Assembly: GCA_027033775.1 (NCBI GenBank)
Contig: JALVKL010000100.1
Location: forward strand, 1 to 38,083
DNA from: a bacterium
Lineage (GTDB): Bacteria; Thermosulfidibacterota; Thermosulfidibacteria; Thermosulfidibacterales; Thermosulfidibacteraceae
Length of the DNA stretch: 38,083 nt
Direction of reading: 5' to 3'
Below are positions 1-7,964 of the stretch, in pieces. The translations under genes and the position numbers were made by a program. Numbering within the stretch: the stretch's first letter is position 1; each line of letters opens with the position of its first letter. The notes under the pieces were generated by a model. The model saw nothing but the letters and a program-made list of their open reading frames with translations, was not told where the DNA came from and made no database searches.

Positions 1-978
1 GGGGACTTGGAAAAGAGGCAGCAAGCCATAGAGCAAGTTTTAAGTCCAATATCGGAGGCTCTCAGTAAGTTTGAAGATAGAATAAAGGATTTGGAGATGA
101 AAAGGGAGACGGCTTACAGAAGTATAAAGGAAGAGATAGAGAAACTCTCTAAAAGAAGTGAAGAGCTTAGAATAAGTGCTGAGAAGCTGGCTTCTGCTTT
201 GAGAAACCCCAAAATAAAGGGCAGATGGGGTGAGGTAGCTCTCAAGAATTTGGTGGAACTCTCTGGTCTTTCTGATTATTGCGATTTTAGCGAGCAAAGT
301 TTTCTTCAGACAGATGAGGGATACTATAAACCGGATATGGTGATAAGATTACCAGGGGGAAGATTTATTGTAGTTGATGCAAAAACCCCAGTAGACTATT
401 ATCTTGAAGCCCTTGAGGCTGAAGGGGAAAGCGAAAAGAAGAAGCTTTTACAAAAGCATGCAAAGTCTGTCAAATCCCATGTTAAAAGGCTTTCTGACAA
501 GTCATACTGGAAGAAGGTGGGTAGAAGTCCCGATTTTGTAATAATGTTTATGCCTGCAGAGGCTTTTTTTAGTGCTGCCTTAGAGGCGGATAGAGATTTG
601 ATTGAAGAGGCAATGAGAAATGGTGTAATAATTGCTACACCAACAATACTTGTTGCTCTGCTCAAAGTTATAGCCCTTTCTTGGAAGGAGTATATTCTTT
701 CTGAGAATGTTAGGCATCTTGTGGATGTTGGTAAGGAGCTTTCAGATAGAATCAATAAATTTTTATCCCACTTTGTTTCCTTAGGAAAGAGATTGGAGGG
801 TGCTGTTAAATCTTACAATGACGCCATTGGATCCTGGCATCGTAGAGTTGAGCCCACATTTAGAAGATTTTCACAATTATGTGGTGTATCAAAAGAGACT
901 GAGCTTGAATCTTTGAATGTATCTGTTAGGGGTGTACTCGAGGATAATAAAGATGAGAAGACTGGGGAAGAGTCTTGA
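1..978 (+). CDS. rmuC: DNA recombination protein RmuC, 5' end cut by window edge
   Basis: Coiled-coil N-terminal part followed by RmuC core: 'NPKIKGRWGEVALKNLVELSGL', 'PDMVIRLPGGRFIVVDAKTPVDYYLEAL', 'FVIMFMPAEAFFSAAL'. Frame is open from base 1. Confidence 0.93.
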   Translation, partial: GDLEKRQQAIEQVLSPISEALSKFEDRIKDLEMKRETAYRSIKEEIEKLSKRSEELRISAEKLASALRNPKIKGRWGEVALKNLVELSGLSDYCDFSEQSFLQTDEGYYKPDMVIRLPGGRFIVVDAKTPVDYYLEALEAEGESEKKKLLQKHAKSVKSHVKRLSDKSYWKKVGRSPDFVIMFMPAEAFFSAALEADRDLIEEAMRNGVIIATPTILVALLKVIALSWKEYILSENVRHLVDVGKELSDRINKFLSHFVSLGKRLEGAVKSYNDAIGSWHRRVEPTFRRFSQLCGVSKETELESLNVSVRGVLEDNKDEKTGEES

Positions 979-1423
979 GGATTATTTGGAGGTCATCTAT
1001 CTTCTCTCCAAGGAAAGGGGCAGGGTTCGTATAACGGATATAGCGGGCAAGTTAGATGTAAAAAAACCCAGTGTGGTTTCTGCCATTAGAAGGTTGGAAG
1101 CTAAAGGTTTGGTGTTTCATGAAAGGTATGGCCATGTAGAGCTTACTGAATCGGGTAAAAGCTTAGCGGAAAAGATATATTACAGGCATTCTATGCTTTT
1201 AAAATTTTTCAGGGATTTTCTTGGGGTAGATGAGAAGGAGGCTGAAAGGGATGCCTGCTTGATGGAGCATTATCTTGGTGAGGTGACAGTTACAAGGTTA
1301 GCCAAGTTTGTGGAATTTTTAGAAAGCTTCAAAAAGTTGGGCTTAACTCCCAGATGGCTTGAGAATTTCAGGATATATATGGAAACTGGAGAGCTTCCTG
1401 AATGCAAGCATTTAAAAAAATAG
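953..1423 (+). CDS. DtxR/MntR-family metal-dependent transcriptional regulator (no C-terminal FeoA/SH3-like domain evident)
   Basis: 'SLEDYLEVIYLLSKERGRVRITDIAGKLDVKKPSVVSAIRRLEAKGLVFHERYGHVELTESGKSLAEKIYYRHSMLLKFF' is a typical DtxR winged helix and dimerisation region. ATG at 953 preferred over the ORF-track start at 917. Confidence 0.92.
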   Translation: MRRLGKSLEDYLEVIYLLSKERGRVRITDIAGKLDVKKPSVVSAIRRLEAKGLVFHERYGHVELTESGKSLAEKIYYRHSMLLKFFRDFLGVDEKEAERDACLMEHYLGEVTVTRLAKFVEFLESFKKLGLTPRWLENFRIYMETGELPECKHLKK

Positions 1424-2205
1424 TGTTTTTTTTCTTCTCTTTTTTGCTAATTTTCAATTTATCGTATAGTCAACGCAAGCCAAGAGTCTTGGCTACCATT
1501 TATCCTTTGTATCTTCTGGTCAAAGACATTTCCTGCGATAAAATCATAGTGGATTACATACTTGATCCATATACTTTTCCTCACGGATACGAACTAACCC
1601 CTAAGGATCTGTGGAAAATTAAAACGGCAGATGCTGTTGTGGCTGTTGGTTGTGGTATGGAAGATTGGCTTTTAAAAGCGGCAAAATCAAAGCCCATCTT
1701 TTTATTATGTGAAGGTGTAAATCTTATAGATTCCAATCCCCATATATGGCTTTCTCCGCGTATAGTATCAGAGAGGGTTGTTCCTCTTTCTCAATTTCTC
1801 CAAAAGTTTTATCCTTCTTCATGTTTTGCTGAAAAAGCGAAGCTGTTAAGAAGCTCACTCTTACATTTGCTTGAATTACCCCATAGAAAAGATATTTCAG
1901 TTATAAGCCATCATAATGCTTGGATTTATCTTTTAAGGGATTTGGGATTGAAATATCTGGGATCTATTGAATCTTTTTCTCACCAAGAACCCACTTTCAA
2001 AAGAATAAGCCTTCTTTTAAATAAGGCAAAAAAAGAAAAAAAGGTGGTTGTTATAGCGGAAGAAGGGCATAATATTAAAATAGCGAAACTAATAGCTTTT
2101 AGGATTGGGGCAAAGGTTGTAATCCTTAATCCTATGGGAAGTTATGAGGATAAAAGTTTCTTGGATTTCATTAAAAGATTTATAAAAGGTTTAGGGATCT
2201 ATTAG
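1402..2205 (+). CDS. Metal ABC transporter substrate-binding protein, ZnuA/TroA-like
   Basis: Sec-type signal peptide, 'VLATIYPLYLLVKDI', and His-bearing motifs 'PHGYELTP', 'NPHIWLSP' and 'SHHNAWIYLLRDLGLKYLGSIE' typical of cluster A-I metal-binding proteins. Confidence 0.85.
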   Translation: MQAFKKIVFFFFSFLLIFNLSYSQRKPRVLATIYPLYLLVKDISCDKIIVDYILDPYTFPHGYELTPKDLWKIKTADAVVAVGCGMEDWLLKAAKSKPIFLLCEGVNLIDSNPHIWLSPRIVSERVVPLSQFLQKFYPSSCFAEKAKLLRSSLLHLLELPHRKDISVISHHNAWIYLLRDLGLKYLGSIESFSHQEPTFKRISLLLNKAKKEKKVVVIAEEGHNIKIAKLIAFRIGAKVVILNPMGSYEDKSFLDFIKRFIKGLGIY

Positions 2206-3681
2206 ATGAGGGGATATCAAGTAATAGCGAGGAGATGGCGTCCTAAGAAATTTAGTGAGGTTGTTGGACAGTCTCACGTGGTTAATACATTGGTTAGTGC
2301 CATAAAGCAGGGTAAAATTGCCCATTCTTATCTTTTTTCTGGTCCCAGAGGGGTAGGAAAGACCTCCATGGCGAGAATATTTGCCAAAGCTTTGAATTGT
2401 GTCAAAGGTCCTACAGTAGAGCCCTGTTGTGAGTGTGAAAATTGTATAGAGATTGAGAAGGGCATTTTTGTGGATGTTATAGAGATGGACGCAGCTTCAA
2501 ACAGGGGTATAGATGAGATAAGGGAGCTGAGGGAGTCGGTAAAATATGCTCCTACAAAGGGAAAATATAAGGTTTACATTATAGATGAAGTTCATATGCT
2601 AACCGAGCAGGCTTTTAATGCACTTTTAAAAACCTTGGAAGAACCACCATCTCATGTTATTTTCATTTTTGCCACCACCGAGTATAGGAGAATTCCTCAA
2701 ACCATCCTTTCAAGGTGCATCAGGTTTGATTTTAGGCCCCTTGCCGAGGATGAGGCTGTGAAGATACTTGCAAATATATGTGAAAGGGAAGGGATAAAGT
2801 ATGATGAGGAAGCTCTTCGAATTTTGGCAAAAGCCGCCTCTGGATCTTTAAGAGATGCCGAGATGTATCTGGAGCAGGCTATTGCCTTTTCAGATGGAAG
2901 AATTGAGAAGAACTTGATCCGTGAGATTTTAGGATTTGTGGAGGAGGAGGTTTTATCCCATTTTGTGCAGGCCTTATCTGAGGGAAGCACAGAAAAAGTT
3001 CTTTCAATATTTAAAGACAAGGTGGTAAATGCAGGTTATGATATATATGGTTTTGTTTCCTGTCTGTTGGAATTTATTTCTGACAGGCTAAAAAGAGCCG
3101 CTTTTACTGAGGATAAGGAGAAAGCCATAAAATTATACACTTTTTTTAAAGTATTTCTTGATCTGTCAGAGAGAATAAAGCGTCATCCATTTCCAGATAT
3201 GCTTTTTGAAGCAGAACTCATAAGGCTCACAGCTTTGCCTCCCCTTGAAGATATAGCCTATCTCATAAAACAGCTTGACTTTAAAGTTTCCGAATCGCTT
3301 CAGAGCCCTAAAGAGGATATAGGTCTTTTAAATACAGATATTAAAGATAAATTTGTGAACAGGGTTATGGAAAGAGACAGGATTGTGGGCTCTATTTTGA
3401 ATGAGGTTAAAATTAAAATAGAGGATGGGAAGCTCATCTTATATCCTAACGGTGTTGGTGGTATTGGTTGGGAAAAGCTAAAGGAAAAGAAGGATCTTAT
3501 AAATGAGGTTGCTGACTCCTTAGGGCTCACTTTAATTTTTGGAGAAGAAACTGGGAATAAACGTAATAGCAATTCTATAGATTTAAGGGAAGCTGTCAGG
3601 GAGAACCCTGTTGTGAACAGAATAATGTCCCTGTTTGATTCTGCTGTTATACTTGATGCGAGGAGACGGAGGGAGCAATGA
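2206..3681 (+). CDS. dnaX: DNA polymerase III subunit gamma/tau
   Basis: 'ARRWRPKKFSEVVGQSHVV', Walker A 'GPRGVGKTSMARIFAKALNC', zinc module 'CCECENCIEI', 'DEVHMLTEQAFNALLKTLEEPP'. Confidence 0.97.
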   Translation: MRGYQVIARRWRPKKFSEVVGQSHVVNTLVSAIKQGKIAHSYLFSGPRGVGKTSMARIFAKALNCVKGPTVEPCCECENCIEIEKGIFVDVIEMDAASNRGIDEIRELRESVKYAPTKGKYKVYIIDEVHMLTEQAFNALLKTLEEPPSHVIFIFATTEYRRIPQTILSRCIRFDFRPLAEDEAVKILANICEREGIKYDEEALRILAKAASGSLRDAEMYLEQAIAFSDGRIEKNLIREILGFVEEEVLSHFVQALSEGSTEKVLSIFKDKVVNAGYDIYGFVSCLLEFISDRLKRAAFTEDKEKAIKLYTFFKVFLDLSERIKRHPFPDMLFEAELIRLTALPPLEDIAYLIKQLDFKVSESLQSPKEDIGLLNTDIKDKFVNRVMERDRIVGSILNEVKIKIEDGKLILYPNGVGGIGWEKLKEKKDLINEVADSLGLTLIFGEETGNKRNSNSIDLREAVRENPVVNRIMSLFDSAVILDARRRREQ

Positions 3682-3995
3682 GGGATATATTCTCTTTGAT
3701 AAAGGATTTTCAGAGGGTAAAGGCCAGGATTGATGACCTTAAAGAGGAGTTGAGGGGAAAAACGGTGGAGGGAATGGCTGGCGGGGGAATGGTGAAGGTA
3801 AAGGTCAACGGTGCCCAAGAGGTAATAGCTGTTGAGATAGATGAGGCTGTTTTAGAGATGGGAAAGGATGTTCTTGAGGATCTTATTGTCGCTGCAGTAA
3901 ATGATGGATTGAGAAAATCAAAGGATATGGCAGAAGAGGAGATAAAAAAGCTTGCCCAGTCCTTTGGCATTCCTATCCCACCAAATCTGATATGA
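3678..3995 (+). CDS. YbaB/EbfC family nucleoid-associated protein
   Basis: Small protein 'GGGMVKVKVNGAQEVIAVEIDEAVLEM...LEDLIVAAVNDGLRKSKDMAEEEI'; dnaX-ybaB-recR synteny. Confidence 0.93.
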   Translation: MRDIFSLIKDFQRVKARIDDLKEELRGKTVEGMAGGGMVKVKVNGAQEVIAVEIDEAVLEMGKDVLEDLIVAAVNDGLRKSKDMAEEEIKKLAQSFGIPIPPNLI

Positions 3996-4597
3996 AAAGC
4001 AGGTTTCCATACAGAAGCCTTGAGGAACTCTTTAGCTTTTTAAAGAAAGTGCCTGGCATAGGGGACAGAAGTGCATTGAGGATGACCCTTTATTTTGCCG
4101 CTTTGAAGCCAAAAGAGAGCAGGAAATTTGCCAAGGGCATTTTGGATGTTGTGGATAACTTACAAAGATGTGCGGATTGTGGGAATATCTCCCAAGGAGA
4201 GACTTGTTGGGTGTGTAATGACAAGGAAAGGGATAGAAATTGTATTATGCTTGTGGAATCCGTTATGGACCTTTTGGTTATAGAGGAGGTTAACTATCGT
4301 GGCCTTTATCATGTGGTGGGAGATCTTGTTCCAGATTCAAAGAGAATATCCTCTTTAAGAAGAAAGCAGATCCTTGATAAATTGTTAGAGAGAATTGAAA
4401 AATACAGGACCAAAGAGGTGATAATTGCCTTTCCGTACACCATCAAAGGAGAGTCTCTAACCAGGTATTTTGCCAATGCTTTGAAGGGAAAAGTCTTGTT
4501 GAGCAGGCTTTCAAAGGGTATTCCTGTAGGCGGTGAGATTGAATTCATGGACACCATTACTTTAAGCGCCGCTTTGGAGAGGAGGTATACCCTTTGA
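3992..4597 (+). CDS. recR: Recombination mediator RecR
   Basis: 'LKKVPGIGDRSALRMTLYF', zinc finger 'CADCGNISQGETCWVCND', Toprim region 'CIMLVESVMDLLVIEE...YHVV'. Confidence 0.96.
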   Translation: MKSRFPYRSLEELFSFLKKVPGIGDRSALRMTLYFAALKPKESRKFAKGILDVVDNLQRCADCGNISQGETCWVCNDKERDRNCIMLVESVMDLLVIEEVNYRGLYHVVGDLVPDSKRISSLRRKQILDKLLERIEKYRTKEVIIAFPYTIKGESLTRYFANALKGKVLLSRLSKGIPVGGEIEFMDTITLSAALERRYTL

Positions 4598-6096
4598 AAG
4601 AGGTTTTTGTTGATGGCGTTGGTATGACCAAGTTTGGTAAGTTTCCTAATAAAACTTTGGTGGATCTTATGGCAGAGGCTGCCAGTTTGGCCATTAAAGA
4701 TTCCAATTCTCAGGATGTTCAGGCTATATTTATTGGCGCTCAGAATCCTGAAGAATTCACTGGAGAAGCTAATATAGCCGCTGCTTTGGCTGATAAACTG
4801 GAACTCACAGGTATACCAGCTTCGAGAATTGAGACAGCCTCATCTTCTGGGGCTTCTGTTATAGAGGCTGCTTTTTATGCTGTGGCTTCTGGAAGGTTTG
4901 AAAGGGTGCTTGTTGTTGCCGGAGAAAAAATGACCCATCTTCCTACACCTAAAGTTACCAAAATACTTGCTGAGGTCATAGAGAGTTATGAGAGAAACTC
5001 TGGAGCTTCTATGGTGGCTCTCGCTGCTATGGTTACCCAGGCCTATGCCCATTACGCTAAGCTTTCTCACAGAAAACTTGAGCAGGTATTGTGCAAGATA
5101 GCGGTGAAAAATCACAAAAATGGGGCTAAAAATCCTTACGCACAGTTTCAGAAGGAGATAGATGACGATACATATTTCAATAGCCGCATAATATCCTATC
5201 CCTTAAGGTTATTTGACTGTGCACCTATAACAGACGGAGCAGCTGCTCTGGTTCTTACATCCCATAGAACAGATGTTAAGATATCGGGAATGGGTCATGG
5301 TACAGATACCATAGCTGTCAGACATAGGGTGCATTTACATCACTTCAACGCTGCCAGAATAGCTGCCAGAGAAGCCTATAAGATGGCTAATCGATCCCCT
5401 TCGGAAATCCAGTTTGCAGAGATCCACGATGCTTTTACATGTTTTGAAATTATTGGAGCTGAGGATTTGGGACTTTTAGATGAAGGTAAGGGATGGCGGG
5501 CAGTAGAAAAGGGATACACAGAGATAGACGGAAAAATACCCATTAATCCGAGTGGGGGATTAAAGGCCCGGGGGCATCCTGTGGGAGCTTCTGGATTGGC
5601 ACAAGCTGTGGAAATTGTATGGCAGATGAGGGAAAAGGTGGCTAAAGAGAGGCAGATAAAAAGAAACGATATAGCTGTTTTGCACAGTATAGGAGGAATG
5701 TCTAATAATAATGTGGTGATAATATTTGAAAAGCCTGGCACTCCTCATTCCACAGGCTTTTGCTTTGAGAGGGAGATTGTGGATGCCAAAAAACATAAAA
5801 AGGATCCCATTAGGGTGGGAAGAGAGGGTATTTTGGATGCTTACACCATATTGACTGTAGTTCCTGAGGGTTTTCCTTCTCCCTTGGTACTGGGTCTTGT
5901 CTCTGTCCCATCAGGCCATAGAATTCTGGCAAGGGCTGTCAATCCTGTAACTTTCAGGGTGGGTGAAAGGGTGTTCTTGAGTAAAGAGGAGGATACTTTC
6001 TATTTCATGAAGGCTTCAGCTATGGAAAAGGCTCTCTTTTCTCTGAAAAAGGCTTTAAGGAAAGTGAAGCTTTCCATGAGGTGGAAGTTGCGTTGA
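4594..6096 (+). CDS. Thiolase-fold protein (SCP2/archaeal acetyl-CoA acetyltransferase-like) fused to a C-terminal DUF35-like OB-fold domain
   Basis: 'MKEVFVDGVGMTKFGKF', 'ETASSSGASVIEAAFYAVASG', 'AEIHDAFTCFEIIGAEDLGL', 'NPSGGLKARGHPVGASGLAQAVEI', 'LHSIGGMSNNNVVIIF'; C-terminal 'GILDAYTILTVVPEGFPSPLVLGLVSVPSGHRILARAV' resembles the DUF35 OB fold. TTG start overlaps the recR stop. Confidence 0.85.
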   Translation: MKEVFVDGVGMTKFGKFPNKTLVDLMAEAASLAIKDSNSQDVQAIFIGAQNPEEFTGEANIAAALADKLELTGIPASRIETASSSGASVIEAAFYAVASGRFERVLVVAGEKMTHLPTPKVTKILAEVIESYERNSGASMVALAAMVTQAYAHYAKLSHRKLEQVLCKIAVKNHKNGAKNPYAQFQKEIDDDTYFNSRIISYPLRLFDCAPITDGAAALVLTSHRTDVKISGMGHGTDTIAVRHRVHLHHFNAARIAAREAYKMANRSPSEIQFAEIHDAFTCFEIIGAEDLGLLDEGKGWRAVEKGYTEIDGKIPINPSGGLKARGHPVGASGLAQAVEIVWQMREKVAKERQIKRNDIAVLHSIGGMSNNNVVIIFEKPGTPHSTGFCFEREIVDAKKHKKDPIRVGREGILDAYTILTVVPEGFPSPLVLGLVSVPSGHRILARAVNPVTFRVGERVFLSKEEDTFYFMKASAMEKALFSLKKALRKVKLSMRWKLR

Positions 6097-6100
6097 GGAA

Positions 6101-6128
6101 TTGACTTGTTTATATTCTTGTATATACT
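6101..6128 (+). promoter_or_regulatory. Predicted sigma70-type promoter for the DUF177-rpmF-plsX-fab operon
   Basis: TTGACT (6101-6106), 16-bp spacer, TATACT (6123-6128); GGAGG at 6146-6150 before ATG 6156. Confidence 0.65.
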
Positions 6129-6155
6129 TTTCTTTTCAAGTGTTTGGAGGATATC

Positions 6156-6686
6156 ATGATAATCAGGGTTAGCGAAATACCCGAAGAAGGGCTTTATTTA
6201 GATATAAAAGATGAAAGAAGAGAATTTGAATACAGCGGAATAAATCTAAAACTCTCAAAACCTTTTTCTGGTTTTATGACTGTTAAGAGAGCTTCCGCTA
6301 AAAGGGTCATAATAGAGGGGAGTGTAAAGGTTTCTTTAATCCTTATATGTAGCAGATGTTTAAGTGAGTTTGAGTTTGAGATATGCGAAACCTTTAAAGA
6401 TGAGTTTTTCCCTGTGGAAGATTTCAATTACACAGAAAAAGAGCTTTCTAAAAGTGAGCTTGATATGCTTTTTTATTGTAAAGATGAGATAGATCTTTCC
6501 TCAGTTTATCTGGAGAAGGTTTATCTTTCTATTCCCATGAAACCTCTTTGTAAGGATGATTGTAAGGGCATTTGTCCTTTGTGTGGCAAAAATCTTAATG
6601 AGGGTTTGTGTGGATGTGACAGAAAATCTTTAGATCCTCGATGGGCGGCTCTTTTGGATATAAAAGAAAAACTTATTAAGGGGTGA
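6156..6686 (+). CDS. DUF177 (YceD-like) protein
   Basis: 'CSRCLSEFEFEICETFKDEFF' and C-terminal 'PLCKDDCKGICPLCGKNLNEGLCGCD...DPRWAALLDI' just upstream of rpmF, the usual context. ATG 6156 with GGAGG. Confidence 0.92.
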   Translation: MIIRVSEIPEEGLYLDIKDERREFEYSGINLKLSKPFSGFMTVKRASAKRVIIEGSVKVSLILICSRCLSEFEFEICETFKDEFFPVEDFNYTEKELSKSELDMLFYCKDEIDLSSVYLEKVYLSIPMKPLCKDDCKGICPLCGKNLNEGLCGCDRKSLDPRWAALLDIKEKLIKG

Positions 6687-6690
6687 TAAA

Positions 6691-6879
6691 ATGGCTGTTC
6701 CTAAGAATCGTACATCCAAATCAAGAAGGGACAAAAGAAGATCCCAGTGGAAGAAGAAATTTCAACCTCCCAACCTCTCTTTGTGTCCCAATTGTCAAGA
6801 ACCTAAACTTCCTCATAGGGTTTGTCCCCATTGTGGTTTTTATAAGGGAAGGCAGATTGTGGAGGTTGAAGAGTTTTGA
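6691..6879 (+). CDS. rpmF: 50S ribosomal protein L32 (zinc-binding, Cys-containing form)
   Basis: 'MAVPKNRTSKSRRDKRRSQWKKKFQPPNLSLCPNCQEPKLPHRVCPHCGFYKGRQIVEV'. Confidence 0.98.
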   Translation: MAVPKNRTSKSRRDKRRSQWKKKFQPPNLSLCPNCQEPKLPHRVCPHCGFYKGRQIVEVEEF

Positions 6880-7964
6880 GAATAGCCCTTGACGCTATGG
6901 GGGGCGATTACGCCCCCTCTGAAGTTGTTAAGGGGGCTATTGAGGCTTTAAAAGAAGTAGATCACAAAATTATCCTTGTCGGTGACAGAGAGATAATCTC
7001 TCAAGAATTGGAAAAGCTGGATGCTAAGGGGCAGGAGCGCATTCTCATAAAACATGCCCCTGAAGTTGTCAAAATGGACGACATTCCCTCTGTTGCTTTA
7101 AGAAGAAAAAAAAATTCTTCCATAAGGGTTGGGCTTGAGCTTGTAAAAAACGGTGGAGCAAGAGCGTTTGTAAGTGCGGGCAATACTGGCGCAATTATGC
7201 TAACCGCTAAGGTGGTTTTGGGGACCCTTGAAGGGGTCTCCAGGCCAGCTATAGCGGTTACTCTTCCTTCCCGAAAGGATCCTTTCATTTTGATAGATGC
7301 TGGTGCAAATGTTGATAGTCGCCCGGAGCATTTGGTTGAGTTTGCTGTAATGGGCCACATTTACTCTAAGGTGATAATGGATAAGGAAAATCCTAAGGTT
7401 GGCCTTTTAAGTATAGGAGAGGAAGATTATAAGGGAAATGGTCTTACAAAGAACGCCTTTGCTTTGCTAAGAGCCCTTCCTCAAATCAATTTTGTGGGGA
7501 ACGTTGAAGGTAAAGAGCTTTATAATGGTATAGCCGATGTTGTGGTGTGTGATGGTTTTGTTGGCAATCTTGCCCTAAAGATAAGTGAAAGTGCCTCTTC
7601 TTTAATGAATTTTTTTCTAAAACATATCTTTGAAAAAAGTCTTAAAGGTAAATTGGCTTTTCTGTTATTAAAAAAGGACTTGGACTGGCTGAAAAAAAGA
7701 GTGGATTATAGAGAGCTTGGAGGTGCTCCCCTTTTAGGCGTTAAGGGGATATGCATAATTTGTCATGGCTCTTCTAATGCTAAAGCTATTGCAAATGCGG
7801 TTAAAGTTGCGGTAGAAATGGCAGAAAAACAGCTTAATGAGAAAATAGAGATGAACCTTGCGGTAGCCCTTGATGTTGTTGGACATGGAAAGAGTATATG
7901 GAAGCAGTTAAAGGGGAAAATTGTCCAGTTTAAATCCTTAAGGGAAGAGGAGACAGAAGAATGA
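6876..7964 (+). CDS. plsX: Phosphate acyltransferase PlsX
   Basis: 'MRIALDAMGGDYAPSEVVKGA', 'SAGNTGAIMLTAKVVLG', 'LIDAGANVDSRPEHLVEFAVMG', 'GFVGNLALKISE'. Confidence 0.98.
   Translation: MRIALDAMGGDYAPSEVVKGAIEALKEVDHKIILVGDREIISQELEKLDAKGQERILIKHAPEVVKMDDIPSVALRRKKNSSIRVGLELVKNGGARAFVSAGNTGAIMLTAKVVLGTLEGVSRPAIAVTLPSRKDPFILIDAGANVDSRPEHLVEFAVMGHIYSKVIMDKENPKVGLLSIGEEDYKGNGLTKNAFALLRALPQINFVGNVEGKELYNGIADVVVCDGFVGNLALKISESASSLMNFFLKHIFEKSLKGKLAFLLLKKDLDWLKKRVDYRELGGAPLLGVKGICIICHGSSNAKAIANAVKVAVEMAEKQLNEKIEMNLAVALDVVGHGKSIWKQLKGKIVQFKSLREEETEE

Noticed and set aside
2206-3681. Programmed frameshift in dnaX producing a short gamma form
   Set aside because: I could not find a strong slippery heptamer with downstream structure; only short A5/T7 runs.
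3300-3818. Minus-strand ORF of 172 aa opposite dnaX/ybaB
   Set aside because: Antisense shadow of confidently assigned genes; no recognisable domain.
6059-6075. Hairpin GGAAAG-TGAAG-CTTTCC near the thiolase 3' end as a terminator
   Set aside because: Short 6-bp stem, still upstream of the stop codon and no T tract.
6683-6892. 69-aa ORF overlapping rpmF in another frame
   Set aside because: rpmF frame is certain; this frame shows no known protein.
7213-7240. GGGGACCC/GGGTCTCC inverted repeat in plsX
   Set aside because: Needs a wobble pair, no T tract, mid-gene; likely chance.
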